A DNA stretch of 64,000 nt from Eupeodes corollae (GCF_945859685.1 NC_079149.1:21673118-21737117), one strand, 5' to 3'. Positions 11,690 to 23,354 are shown, counted from the first letter of the stretch. Notes: a model not told the origin generated them from the letters alone. Numbers and translations are program-made.

Positions 11690-12830
11690 AAATTTACAGA
11701 ATTTTTTTCTTCGAGGCTGAAGAAGTTGGTAAGCTCAACGTGACATTTGACGAATATGTTATTAATGTAGCGATAGCAACACTATCTTCCACCACAGTCA
11801 CATGATGCTGGTTAACGTTTTTTTGCTCTTAAACCAAGGTAAAATTTATCCCTTTTGAAAGGAAGTCCCTTTTGGACTGTTCGCAAGTCCTCACTAAGCA
11901 AAGGGCATACAAAGTATTGTTCTGTTTTTGCGTTGCAGGTTATGAACGGGCATTCATTTTTGACTCCATGAGCTCTTCTGGCAGTTTCATGAACTTATCA
12001 TGGGTTAAATTTTCGAAATTATGGCAGTTACTTTTGCTTCTAGCAAATTGTTATTGTTAATTGGTTTCTCATAGTTGTTTAGCGTAGATAACAAAACAAG
12101 TTGTTTGTTTGGCATATAAGTCACCAACGCCATTCTTTAGGAAAATCCAAAGGTAAGTGATTAGACTGGCGGTTACCGCTTCCCGTTATAAACTTTTACG
12201 GGATTGTTTTGGTCATCAAGACATTTTTCAACACAAAGGGTTCTCCCATGTATTTCTTGTTGTTGCGGATTTTTTCAAGGTATTGATTTTTTTAATGAGC
12301 AACTTCAAGGTCAAGTCATCGGTTGTGGAGAAGTTATCTAGGTAAGGTTGTACCCGGTATTGAAATATAATGGCATGAACAACATCACCACGTCATAGTC
12401 ACAACCAAGTCCTGTACTTTGTATTGAACAGAGTTTGTTTATTGTTTAAACAAATCGTCGGTACTTATGCTGCAAAAAGAGCTCAAGTCTACTTTTTTGT
12501 GATTTTGACTTAATGATGCAAAAATGTCCCAAAGTTCATAGTCTATGCTGTGTAAAAAAAAAATCCAAAGTCTATTTACATTAGTTTTGTAGTTGTTGTA
12601 TAAAAACATTCAGTCTTTGTCCAAAACATCCAAACGGTGCGAAAGGATCTCAAGTGAACCTGGGTTTTCCTACACATATTTTTCTGTTATCTATATTTTT
12701 ACTGCAAAAAAAGCTCATGTCCTCAATTTCCAGCAGAAAAAATATTTCAAAGCCTTCATTTATAATAGTTATGAGGAGGTTTCCCAAATGCCTTTTAAAT
12801 GATTTCTTTTGAATTTACATGTAATTAAAT
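11690..12830. other. diverged repeat debris
   Basis: A stretch at about 12060-12140 (TTTCTCATAGTTG.. then ATAACAAAACAA..TGTTTGTTT.. and AAGTCACCAACGCCA) resembles 17175-17255, inside a minus-strand LINE relic. This suggests another very old copy of that LINE. No frame can be followed across it and the rest is unrecognised. Confidence 0.35.
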
Positions 12831-12879
12831 GTTCATTATTGAATGTTTTCATTGTGAAAAGTTTGAACTTTTAACTTTG

Positions 12880-13925
12880 AGTAAAAAAAAAAACAATTTA
12901 AAAGTATCAAAACATTTGTATGCCGATGACATTCAAATTTACAAAAGCTGTTTTTTGGGTTTAATTGAAGACTGCGTCTTAGAAAAGATATCTTACTGGG
13001 CGTCTTGCAATGTGTTAATTCTCAACGCAAGCAAATGCAAATGCCTGGTTATATCAAGAAAAGAATTAGATCTAACGTACTTTCCTTCCATAATAATTTT
13101 AAACGCGAACTCATTGAATTCGTAAATTCCAGTAAAAATCTAGGTATAATCTTCATTAGAACGTTGACCTGGAATGATCACATCCACAAATTGATAGGTA
13201 AAACTTATGGAACGCTTAGGACGCTGTGAACTGCCCAAAACATCACTCCATTTAAAACCTGACTAATTCTAGCTACTACCCTAGTTATACCTGTTCTGAC
13301 TCATGGATGCGAAATTTCTTACAACTGCGATTCCATGAACAAAAACTAAACATAGCCTTTAACAGTATCATTCGATTCATCTTTGGATTAAGAAGGTACG
13401 ACCATGTTTCACATTTGCAAGAGATTTTACTTAGTATGCCTTTAAATGACTTCATGAAGCTTTGAACATTGATACTGTTATTTAAAATATTTGAAAACAC
13501 GTCAACCAGCCTTCTTTGAAAAAATCCGAATGTCAACATCGAACAGATCGACATCGGTAGTTTTGACACGCTTTTCGTGTTTGACCTCAGAAAGGCAATT
13601 TTTCATCGCTGCATGTCGCCTCTGGAACTCAGTACCCACTCATCTGAGGGATATGCACATTTTCCAAACAAGTATTAAAATCTATATTTCTAACCAAAGC
13701 AACTAACTTAGCTTATCCTTTCTTCTTAACTCTAATTATCTTTTTCTTCTTCTTATTCTATTATTTCTTTGTTTTCAAGTAAAATAATATTTTTTCGATA
13801 ATTTTATTTTAAATTAATTTTATATTATTTGCTTTTTTATTTTAAATTGTTAAGTTAAGTCATAGGCTCTCACAAATTTATAAGATATCTGTTATCTTAC
13901 TGTGTAAGCTATACAAATAAATAAA
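12880..13925 (+). mobile_element. non-LTR retrotransposon relic, RT C-terminal half
   Basis: The frame begins with the catalytic box KHLYADDIQIYKS (about 12913-12950). It continues through NASKCKCLVIS, then after a frame change SSKNLGIIFIRTLTWNDHI (about 13123-13185). The end is RQFFIAACRLWNSVPTHLRD (about 13590-13655), the usual C-terminal 'WNSLP' block of CR1/L2/Jockey-type ORF2 proteins. It belongs to a different family from the CR1-like copies a-g. Stops near 13229 and 13465 and frame changes make it inactive. The AT-rich segment to about 13925, ending in AAATAAATAAAC, is probably the 3' tail. The 5' half is missing. Confidence 0.7.
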
Positions 13926-14212
13926 CTGACACTATTTGTTGTTTTGCTGTGCGAAATAATAAGTCTTCAAGTCGAAGTGCTGTTCTACTACAGCTTGCTT
14001 AAAAAAAGGTGGTTATTTAATTTCCGAATAGTATTTTTTTAATTTAAAGCTTAAATACCTTAAGGACATTCTGATGAAAACCGTGATATAAATTTGTGCA
14101 TTCCAAGTACTTTAAGAGCTTCAAAACAAATTCCACAGAATCAAATGGTACTTCTTGACCTTTTCAGACTTTTGATGGTGAAGATCTTAATTTGAGCTAT
14201 TGTATATTATGT

Positions 14213-15463
14213 TTAGATGCAGCAAACACAACATGGAAAGAGAGTGGAATGTCTCAAGCAATGAAGAATGTTTTTCAGGGAACGACGATGATCTGGATTA
14301 TATTTCTGGAAGCAATGAATCAAGTGATAGTGATGATAAGGAAGATGACACGGTTTTAAAAGCACCTCAAGAAACCACCGTAGTTTAAGAGAAAGTTCAG
14401 AGAAAGTCTCACCTCTGTCTCGTAGAATTGAAGAAATCATATCAGTTGAGTTTTTGTCGTCGAAGTAGTTTGATTCTCCAAGATTAAACTCCAACTTAAT
14501 ATAGAAGTCTCTAGACTGCGATGCTTGGGCCTGATTAATGACATTTTGACGATATTTCTCATCCAATTTCGCAAGGAAGTAAAGATTTCCTTTAAAACCC
14601 GTTAGATTGTTCAAATCAAATTCGATCGATTCACCCGTCAAATTAGCAAGGGCGATCCAAGTTTGAAAAAATTAAGTCGATTTATGATGATAAACTTTAA
14701 TACTCTATTGACCAGACTTGATGAATCCAATCGGAGTATTTTTATAACGTAATCAAAATAAATCTTGAGCGTGTCGATGAACAACGGTGGCAAACCTGTT
14801 TTGATATGAAGCAAATAATAAGGCGTTATTGATGGGAGAGCAAAGACTCGCTTAGAAAAAAAAGTTATCATTTTTCCACATCCTCACATTCTTTGTAGCC
14901 CCACACTTGCGAGGAGTAAAGCATTATAGATTTTGCCACAGCTTGAAACGGTTCATATTTTGCTGAGTGGTGGATGGATTTATTTCACCTCCTAAAGTTT
15001 CAACTTGATATGTTTTTTCATCCAAAGGTCACTTGTTATGGTCACTTCGAGGTATTTAACTTCCTTAACAACTTGAACTTTCTGATCCTGGTACTTCCAT
15101 TTTTTATAACTAGCGTATCTTTTTCTGAAGATCATTATGTTAGATTTAGCAGTATTTTCCAAGTTTGACGATCATTTCTGGGAGTTGGTCCGGGGATTCC
15201 GATAAAAGTACGATATCAATTATCAACAGCATACAATAAGCCCGGAATATTTTCTCCCGTAAAGTTCACCCCTCCTCCCGTGTGCTCTCTTAAATCCTCA
15301 ATAAATAGAATGAATAATAGAGTACTCAAGGCACATCCTTGTTTTAGGCCCATCAAAGAACTGAAATCCATCGCAAACGGCTATTGAATCTTTAGCATAA
15401 AGATCTCTTAACATACTGCTACTTTTGAAAGATATGCCGATATTCAAAATATTTAGAAAAAGA
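14213..15463 (-). mobile_element. LINE relic B, related to the 6.4-kb LINE
   Basis: Minus-strand pieces match, in order, the ORF2 of the intact-length LINE at 55829-62204. These are SSMLRDLYAKDSIAVCDG (about 15425-15370, next to RT motif B), a segment around the 'CLxxSxLxILFIED' region (about 15350-15290), ITPYYLLHIKTGLPPLFIDT (about 14825-14770), and NLGESNYFDDKNSTDMISSI (about 14490-14430). The same blocks in the intact-length element are MLRIIKELYNGSKSAVWDG, NYMLHLETGLATLYI and NENNYFKDSNSCRKIS. It is broken by many stops and cut at its upstream side by the inverted-repeat satellite-like element at 15464. Confidence 0.65.
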
Positions 15464-17172
15464 GGCTGGGATGCGACCCACACTGATAACTTCCCTTCCC
15501 GTCTGTCGATTTGTCTTGCTTAAAAGTTTGTCTATATGTACTCGTATCAATTTTTACCAAATTTGCGTACTATTTTTTGTAGATTTTATTTTTTATGAAA
15601 AAACGGACTATTGGATTTTTATATAAAAATTACTGAATATTGAAAACAATATTTACTGTGAAATAAAATAAGTTTCAAGTAAATATGTTTAACTTCATAA
15701 AGGAAATTATTGTAATGGGCCCGATTTGTCAAACTGAAAATTTTGACATTTCTCAACGTTTCAAGGTCCCTAGAGTCGAAATAAAAGATTTTTAGAAAGA
15801 TGTCTGTGCGTGCGTGTGTACGTCCGTGCGTTTGCGACGTTTTTTTGTCGTCCCTAGCTCAAGAACCAGAAGAGATATCGATCGTCATACAGATAATAAG
15901 GCAAAAAGATGCAGAAAGGGATATCAAGACAATTGCGTCGGTGGTTTTTTTTACCATAGCAGTTTGAAAAAAAAGGCGAACATTTTGGTTAACCCTAAAT
16001 ATCTTATGAACTGTAATGTGATAATAAACAAGTATATTTTTTTGAAAAAAATCCAATTAACAGTTTTTTATAAATAAAATAAAAACTGCAAAAAAAAATA
16101 TGTCACCTCAAAAATTTTACGACTTAAATATAATTTCATTTCCAAACAAATTTTGTGCAACGAAAAATAATGTTTTAAACATCTGATCAAGTTTTGAGAA
16201 AAATCGAATTGACAGTTTTTTTTTATAAAAAAATATAAATCTAAAAAAAACATTACTCAAAGTTGGTAAAAATTGAATATCGATTCAAATATCTTTTTAA
16301 AAACTTGAAATTTAGGCTTATTTTATATTATAAGAAATATTGTTTTCAATATTCGATAAAAATTTGAAAAAAATCGAACTGACAGTTTTTTTACAAAAAA
16401 TAAAAACCTAAAAAAAAATTAATAAAAGTTGGTAAAAATTGGCTTTCGACTCAAATATCTTTTTAAATCCTTGAGATATTGGCTTTATACTACTTTTATC
16501 TTTCAAAAAATATTGTTGTTAACATTCAGTAAAATCTAAAAAAAATCGAATTGACGGTTTTTGTACAAAAAATTAAAAACCTAAACAAAATTTAACAAAA
16601 ATTGGTAAAAATTGATTTTCAACTCCAATATCTTTTCAAAAAATTGAAATATTGACTTTAAACTAATTTTATATTATAAGAAATATTGTTTTCAACGTTC
16701 GATAAAGTTTTGAAAAAAATAGAATTTACAGTTTCTTACAAAAAATTAAAATCCGAAAAAAAAAATAACAAAAGTTGGTAAAAATTGATTTTCGACTCAA
16801 ATATCTTTTCAAAAATTTGAGATAATAGCTTCTTACTAATTTTTACTTATAAGAAATATAGTTTTCAACATTAAGACAAATCGAATTTACAGTTTTTTTT
16901 ACAAAAAATTAAAACTCTATAAAAAAGCAATACTAAAACTTTGTAAAATGTACTTTCGACTCAAATTGCTTTTCAAAAATTAAAAATATTGGCTTCAAAC
17001 TTATTTTATTTCACAGAAAATATTGTTTTCGATACTTAGTAATTTTTATATAAAAATCCAATAGTCCGTTTTTTCATAAAAAATAAAATCTACAAAAAAT
17101 AGTACGCAAATTTGGTAGAAATTGATACTACTACATATAGACAAACTTTTAAGCAAGACAAATCGATAGACC
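15464..17172 (-). mobile_element. satellite-like inverted-repeat element, copy 1 (rearranged)
   Basis: First of four copies of a non-coding element. It begins with the A-end block (AGAGGCTGGGATGCGACCC, then CTGTCGATTTGTCTTGC) and about 225 bp of A-side sequence. At about 15689 it changes abruptly to the B-end (AACTTCATAAAGG..TTGTAATGGGCCCGATTTG), and then runs B to A through tandem units to an inverted A side at about 17035-17172. The inner core carries about six units of 166-173 bp, each with TTTTGAAAAAAATCGAATTG, a poly-T/A stretch and TTGGTAAAAATTG. The result is a foldback with arms at 15500-15640 and 17035-17172. It separates LINE relics A and B. No transposase is present; the type is unknown. 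Confidence 0.7.
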
Positions 17173-18430
17173 AGAAGTGGCTTTCTCATAGTTATGGAGC
17201 GTTCGTCGATAACAAAACAACGTGTTTGTTTTTCATAAGTCGCCAAGGCCAGTCTTTTACTATTGTGAGCTATGTTTTCGTTCATAAAGCATCTCTTCCA
17301 TTAAATATTAATTGCAGTGTTTGCCTGTTGTAGTTTCTCGCTAAAATGTTTCTCCAAATTCAGGTTTTTTGAAAAACTTACTTCTAGGTATTTGTATTGA
17401 TTAACACATTCTTTATCTTTTCCGTTGAAATTGCACTTTTGATTCGATGCTTTTCGTCCACCCCCTATCTTAAATATCATCACCTTAGATTTTTGTGTAT
17501 TGACTGTAAGGTTCCAAAGAGAGAGTAGTAGTGGTGTTCTCTATTTATCATAAGTTGTGGTGTTTCTCGAGAATACGTAAAAATGACTATATCATCAGCA
17601 AACATTAATGCCTTAATACGAAATCCTGCTAAATCAAAACCACCTGGAAGGTAATCTACAAGGTCATCTATGAACACCGAAAACAAGATGGGACTCAATG
17701 TACACCCCTGCCTTACTTCTAAGCTCAGCCTGTGCTCTTCTATACAGCTCTTCGAGAACGCGTCTGAACTCAGAGACAAGCCCAGGCCATATAGCTTGTA
17801 GAAGAAAGAACTTCGGTTGATTGAGTCGAATGCTGCTTTGAAGTCAATAAAGAACGCATCCAATTTTCTTCCCTGCTTGATAAAGCTATCAGCTAGACTC
17901 CTGACAATTAAAATATTGATCTAAAGCATGCTTTCTTGAGTCTCTTTTAACAGGTTCTGATCTGCAATCCACGTTGTGAGTCTCTTCTGCAACAGAGCTG
18001 TAAAAATCTTATAAGTCGAATTAAGAAAAGAAATTCCACGATAGTTTGCTGCATCCAACAAGAATCCTTTTTTGTTTATTGGGAAGATTATATCATCTTA
18101 AAATTCATTTGCGGAAATATGCCTCTCAAATACTCCATTAAAAAGTATTACCAGTCGTTCTTTTAATATGACTTTTCCGTATTTATAGAACTCAACAGGA
18201 ATACCATAATTCTATAAAATGAGTAACTTAAATGTTTGCACATAGTGTCTTATGAACTGCGAATTTACCATTCAATTCCCACGAAAATTTCCAAAAATCG
18301 GTGGCGTTTTTGCAGAGTGCCAGTTTAGATGCCTGCAGTACTTCATAGTTCTTCTTATTGTTTTTACATAGCTGCTGGTATTAAAATTTGGCCTCTAAGT
18401 AGTTTCTTCGAAACAGTAGGAATATTAAAT
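17173..18430 (-). mobile_element. LINE relic A (reverse transcriptase)
   Basis: Minus-strand ORF2 pieces run from high to low coordinate. They are a linker NKKNYEVLQASKLALCKNA (about 18345-18290), then DAFFIDFKAAFDSINR with motif A (17860-17815), RQGCTLSPILFSVFIDDLVD (about 17720-17660) and the catalytic box LMFADDIVIF (about 17610-17580). The last is YKYLEVSFSKNLNLEKHF (about 17395-17345). The motifs match the 6.4-kb LINE and relic B in kind, but this copy has its own RT core, so it is a separate insertion or family. It is broken by stops after each block and ends at the inverted-repeat element at 17172. The LTR retrotransposon lies about 90 bp beyond its other side. Confidence 0.7.
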
Positions 18431-18519
18431 TGACAGAAAGAATTTCTTAAATCTTATAAACATTTAGTTTTTTGTGGGTGACAAGGCAATAATTTTAAAA
18501 TTTATTAAAATCTCTATAT

Positions 18520-18775
18520 TGTAGGCATTTTATTTTAAAAGAACACCCTGTGTTTGTCCTGGTGCAAACTCGTTACTTTTTAGTACTAACAACATGCAAA
18601 GCAATTGTTAAATACTCTAATCGTATGATCTTCCCGTAAGCTATGTTATACATAAATTATTTGAAGCTATAAATACAACCTTCGCTTAATATTTGTCCTC
18701 TTTTATCGAATAAAACTATACTTGAACAAGCTCGAAATAAGTGTTTTAATCGTTTGCCGAAGATTATTCCCTACA
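18520..18775 (+). repeat. 5' long terminal repeat
   Basis: 256 bp with TGTAG..CTACA inverted termini. It contains a TATA-like box TATAAATA at 18668-18675 and an AATAAA signal at 18709-18714, as expected for a promoter and polyadenylation site in the same LTR. No difference from the 3' LTR was found by eye. Confidence 0.92.
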
Positions 18776-18778
18776 AAT

Positions 18779-18791
18779 TCAGAAGTGGGAT
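18779..18791 (+). other. primer binding site, tRNA-Leu-like
   Basis: TCAGAAGTGGGAT starts 3 bases after the LTR and matches the complement of the acceptor/T-arm side of insect tRNA-Leu. The expected TGGTG complementing the tRNA CCA end is absent, so the pairing would start internally. The match to tRNA-Leu is from memory. Confidence 0.6.
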
Positions 18792-18857
18792 CTGATACTC
18801 AAAACGTTTATTTAAAAATAATAAAAAGTTTTAACTTATAAAGTGTTTCGCATAAAT

Positions 18858-21800
18858 ATGTCGGAAGAATTTGATAATTTTCTAAATAAAGCAAAAGTTG
18901 CTATTCTTAAAGACATTTTACGATCAATTAATGAAAAAACCGATGGCACAAAAGCGATGCTAAAAATGAGAGTTCAAGACGCAGTTAGAGGTTATACCAA
19001 GGAAGACCTGCAAAAGCTTGCAAAAAATTTCATGCCTGAGCGTAACCGCAACGAGTCAGAATCTTCTGACGATCATGGGTCTGAGCTTGAAGGAGAACCA
19101 CCTGCAGAACAAAGTGATGACATCGATGAAGAGCTAAATAATCTGCGAGAAGCATGCAAGAAGAAAGAAGAGATTATTCTACTCAGACGTAAGCTGAAGG
19201 AACTGCAGATCGAAGACGCCGCTCATGAAAATCCAAGTCAAAAGCCACATGTTTCTAGTAGTTTCAAAGACATGGAAGACTTAATGTGTCCATACAGTGG
19301 GGATGACAACTTTCCAATTGACAGATGGGTCGAACATTTTGAGGAATATTCTGAAACCCTCCATCTGGACGACCGTACCAAGTTCATTTTCGGAAAAAGG
19401 CTCCTTATTGGAACTGCAAGAATTTTCATACGATCTTTGAAAACTCGAACGTGGACTGAACTGAGAAATGCTCTAATGGGTGAGTTTAAACGAATCGTAA
19501 CTAAAGCAGATATTTTCAGTGAGCTTAATGCGAGAAAACGACGTCGTGACGAGACCATACAACAATATGTGCTCTCAATGCAAGAAATTGCTTCACATAA
19601 TCCGATCGAGGAGGAGGATTTAATCCAATTTATAATCAAGGGCATATCTGATGTGGAGATTAATAAGAGTATTCTCTATAATGCCAATAATATCGAAGAA
19701 CTCAAAAGCGCACTCAGAAAGTACGAGAAATTTAAGAACAACAGCCGTGAACGTGACAATTTAACATACAAGCCTAGTACGTCTCATAATTATCGAAACA
19801 AGCACAGAAACATTCCATTAAAAAAGAATGTTGAGAGAGAGGCAGTCGATGCACCTGTTAGCAATTTCTATCAAAAAAAAGAATTCACTTGCTTTAAATG
19901 TGGTACACGTGGTCACATTGCTAAAAATTGTTTGAAAGATAAACCAGTTTTGACACTCAAGGCCAACAGCAACAGCATTGAAGATTACCAACAAATATCC
20001 AACCAACAAATTCACCGAGAAGCCAGAGAAATATTTAATCGAGAAAGAAGCAGATTCCAACAACGATGCAGCCTAGAAACCAACAATTTTGAGAAGCAGA
20101 TTTCTTATCGATTCATTGAGAGCGGCTTTGAATGTTCATCTGTACTCACAACACTCTTGGACTCAGGGAGTCCAATAAGCTTCATCAAGGAAAAATACTT
20201 GCCGCCGTCGTTGATATTACCTCTGGATAAAAATAGTCAGTCATATTTTGGAGTCAACAATAGCCCGCTCCAAGTCTTGGGAAGTGTTAATACTTTTATA
20301 ATTTTTGAAAATTTAAACACAAATTTATCTCTTTTAGTAGTTGAAAACAATTCCATGAGTTATCCAGCTGTTCTTGGACGAAATTTCATCGATAAAATTG
20401 GTATGGTGCTTACAAGATGTGAAACTAAAGGTGAAGGTGATATAAACGTAAATTTGTCGGAGTCATCAAACAACGTCGTGGAGTGTAATCGTTCATCAGA
20501 TGTAACATTGTCGTCATTAAATCCGTATCCAGAAACGCATGTTTGCATGAATTTGTCGTCCTCAAGTCAATGTCAGTGTCCGCATGTAAGTAAATTAAGT
20601 GAAGAGGTTAACTTTATTAAACAAATTTATAACATTAACTTATGTGATGAAGAATCAGAGTTAGATATTAGGGTTAATTCAGATTTGCCATTTAGTGTTC
20701 AAGAAAGTGTTAAAAATGTAGTCAGACCAGCTTTTGATAAGAGTTTAGATTGTGTTGTGCCCGATGAGAATGAATTTAAAATGAGTATTGTTTTATCAAA
20801 AGATATTCCGTTTCATTGTCCTCCTAGAAGGTTACCATACTCTCATAAGATCGAGCTAGAGAAAATTCTTAAGGATCTTTTAAGCAAAGGCATAATTCGC
20901 GAGTCAAATTCTCAATACGCGTCTCCAATTGTACTCGTTGAAAAGAAAAATAAAGAGTTTAGGTTATGTATTGATTATAGGGAACTTAATAAAATAACTT
21001 TGCGTGATAATTATCCGTTACCCTTAATTGAAGATAACATCGACCGATTGAAAAATAAAAAATACTATACTACACTAGATTTGAAAAATGGTTTTTATCA
21101 TGTTTCACTTGAAGAGGAATCAAGAAAATACACATCATTTACGACACCTATTGGACAATATGAGTTCACCAAAATGCCGTTTGGGCTTAAGAACGCCCCC
21201 TCTGTTTTCGAGCGTTACATGAAGCATTTATTTGGTAAACTCATACAGCAATCAAAAGTGTTGACGTACCTTGATGACATCCTCATCGCGACAGAAACAA
21301 TTGAGGAACATATTGATATTTTAAAAGAAGTAGTTAATATAGTTGTCACTAAAGGGTTGAAACTCAGATTGGATAAATGTGTCTTCTTAAAAGATGAGAT
21401 AACCTATTTAGGTTACAAAATTAATGAAAACGGTGTAAGTCCTAATGAAACAAATTTAAAAGCCATAGAAAATTTTCCACTACCTACTTCGACTAAAGAC
21501 ATTCATAGTTTTCTTGGACTTTGTTCCTACTTTAGGAAGTTCATAAATCAATTTGCCAACAAAGCCAAACCACTTTATGATTTGTTGAGGAAAGATGCAA
21601 CATTTGTCTTTGGTCCAAAAGAAAAAGCCGTTTTTAACCTTTTAAAAAGTAAACTGATTTCAGCGCCAGTTTTGTCAATTTATAGTCCGAATAGTCCTAC
21701 GGAACTACACTGCGATGCCAGCACGCATGGATTTGGAGCCGTGTTGTTGCAAAAGCAAAGTGATGGTAAATTTCATCCAGTGTTTTATTTTTCCAAACGT

Positions 21801-23354
21801 ACGACTGAAGCTGAAAGTAGGTTCCATAGCTACGAACTCGAAACCTTGTCCATAGTCTATGCTCTAAGGCGTTTCCGAATTTATTTACTTGGCATTCCAT
21901 TTAAAATCGTAACGGATTGCCAAGCTCTTGTTTTAACACTAAACAAAAAAACTTTGAATCCTCGCATATCGCGATGGGCTCTTGAGTTGCAAGCATACGA
22001 CTATTCTGTGGAGCATAGAAAGAGTGATCGAATGTCTCATGTTGATTCTCTCAGTAGATCTTTTAACATTTTGCACATTGATGACGAATCATTTGAGTTT
22101 GTACTTGCCGCTGCCCAAAAACAAGATCCTAAAATAATAGCGATTGCAAGTGAGTTGATTAAGTCTGAAAGTCCTCACTATGATATGGTTGATGGATTGA
22201 TATATAGGAAATCAAAAGATAATATACTTTTTTACGTTCCATCTCACATGGAAGAGCAAGTAGTCCGGACTCATCACGAAGCCCTTTGTCATCTGGGAGT
22301 TGACAAGTGCTTTGAGCACATATCTCGAATTTATTGGTTTCCCCATATGAAGGACAAAATTAGAACCGTTATCAAGAATTGCCTTAAATGCATCTACTTT
22401 TCACCTGAATCTGGGAAAGCAGAAGGTGTTCTCCATCCGATTCCAAAAGGGAACATACCTTTTGATACGCTACATATAGACCACCTTGGTCCATTTTCCA
22501 ACTCGCGTTCCAATAAAAAACATATTTTCGTGATGATTGATGGCTTTACCAAATTTACTAAGCTTTATCCAAATAAAAGTACCTCAAGTAAAGAAGCTAT
22601 AGAATGCTTAAAATCATATTTTGCTAATTTTTCGAGGCCGAACCGAATCATATCTGACCGCGGGACATGTTTCACATCCAAAGAATTTTCGGAGTTTTTG
22701 CATGACAACAACATACAGCATGTCAAGGTTGCAACGCACACCCCTCAATCTAATGGTCAGGTGGAAAGGCTTAACCGCATAATTACACCAATGCTTGCAA
22801 AGGAATGTGAAGCGCATACTACAATTGATTGGGACAAGCATCTTGAAAAGGTTGAGTTCGCCATTAATAACAGCGTAAATAGAAGTACCGGATTTACACC
22901 AAGCACTTTACTTTTTGGTAGAGATCAGAAAGGAAAATTTTGCGATAAAGTTAAAGAGTTTTTGGTAAACAATTTAGGTTCTGATAAAATAAATTTAGAT
23001 GAAATCAGAAAAGAAGCTGAGGAAAAAAATGAAAAAGAGCAATTAAAAAACAAATTATACTACGATAACCGTCATAAAAGTCCAACGGAATATAAGCAAG
23101 GAGATTATATAATGATTAAGAACATAGACACTACTCCAGGGACGAACAAAAAACTGTTAGCTAAGTTTCGTGGTCCATATGAAATTAAAAAAGTACTTCC
23201 AAATCATAGGTATGCCATAGGTGATATAGAAGGACTACAGTTAACCAGGTTACCGTATAAGGGTATATGTTCTCCTAGTAATATGAAATTATATGTGACT
23301 CCGAATATTGACCTGATAGATGATGAACTTCATGAATGTGTTTCTAAAAATTAA
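18858..23354 (+). CDS. gag-pol: Gag-Pol polyprotein of the LTR retrotransposon
   Basis: 1,498 residues from the ATG at 18858; the frame is open 15 bases earlier but only from a GTG. Order of parts: Gag, with an N-terminal helical region and an acidic patch (about 55-90). A CCHC zinc knuckle CFKCGTRGHIAKNC at 345-358 binds RNA. The aspartic protease active site DSG is at 435-437, in LLDSGSPISF. Reverse transcriptase has LCIDYRELNK and the YLDD catalytic box at 804-807. RNase H has a catalytic Asp at about 953 in LHCDAS. Integrase has an HHCC zinc finger and Asp 1208, Asp 1267 and Glu 1303, i.e. spacing D-58-D-35-E. A C-terminal GPYEI module follows. No stop or frameshift interrupts it, and Gag and Pol are fused in one frame. 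It would act in cytoplasmic particles, with integrase working in the nucleus. Confidence 0.93.
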   Translation: MSEEFDNFLNKAKVAILKDILRSINEKTDGTKAMLKMRVQDAVRGYTKEDLQKLAKNFMPERNRNESESSDDHGSELEGEPPAEQSDDIDEELNNLREACKKKEEIILLRRKLKELQIEDAAHENPSQKPHVSSSFKDMEDLMCPYSGDDNFPIDRWVEHFEEYSETLHLDDRTKFIFGKRLLIGTARIFIRSLKTRTWTELRNALMGEFKRIVTKADIFSELNARKRRRDETIQQYVLSMQEIASHNPIEEEDLIQFIIKGISDVEINKSILYNANNIEELKSALRKYEKFKNNSRERDNLTYKPSTSHNYRNKHRNIPLKKNVEREAVDAPVSNFYQKKEFTCFKCGTRGHIAKNCLKDKPVLTLKANSNSIEDYQQISNQQIHREAREIFNRERSRFQQRCSLETNNFEKQISYRFIESGFECSSVLTTLLDSGSPISFIKEKYLPPSLILPLDKNSQSYFGVNNSPLQVLGSVNTFIIFENLNTNLSLLVVENNSMSYPAVLGRNFIDKIGMVLTRCETKGEGDINVNLSESSNNVVECNRSSDVTLSSLNPYPETHVCMNLSSSSQCQCPHVSKLSEEVNFIKQIYNINLCDEESELDIRVNSDLPFSVQESVKNVVRPAFDKSLDCVVPDENEFKMSIVLSKDIPFHCPPRRLPYSHKIELEKILKDLLSKGIIRESNSQYASPIVLVEKKNKEFRLCIDYRELNKITLRDNYPLPLIEDNIDRLKNKKYYTTLDLKNGFYHVSLEEESRKYTSFTTPIGQYEFTKMPFGLKNAPSVFERYMKHLFGKLIQQSKVLTYLDDILIATETIEEHIDILKEVVNIVVTKGLKLRLDKCVFLKDEITYLGYKINENGVSPNETNLKAIENFPLPTSTKDIHSFLGLCSYFRKFINQFANKAKPLYDLLRKDATFVFGPKEKAVFNLLKSKLISAPVLSIYSPNSPTELHCDASTHGFGAVLLQKQSDGKFHPVFYFSKRTTEAESRFHSYELETLSIVYALRRFRIYLLGIPFKIVTDCQALVLTLNKKTLNPRISRWALELQAYDYSVEHRKSDRMSHVDSLSRSFNILHIDDESFEFVLAAAQKQDPKIIAIASELIKSESPHYDMVDGLIYRKSKDNILFYVPSHMEEQVVRTHHEALCHLGVDKCFEHISRIYWFPHMKDKIRTVIKNCLKCIYFSPESGKAEGVLHPIPKGNIPFDTLHIDHLGPFSNSRSNKKHIFVMIDGFTKFTKLYPNKSTSSKEAIECLKSYFANFSRPNRIISDRGTCFTSKEFSEFLHDNNIQHVKVATHTPQSNGQVERLNRIITPMLAKECEAHTTIDWDKHLEKVEFAINNSVNRSTGFTPSTLLFGRDQKGKFCDKVKEFLVNNLGSDKINLDEIRKEAEEKNEKEQLKNKLYYDNRHKSPTEYKQGDYIMIKNIDTTPGTNKKLLAKFRGPYEIKKVLPNHRYAIGDIEGLQLTRLPYKGICSPSNMKLYVTPNIDLIDDELHECVSKN

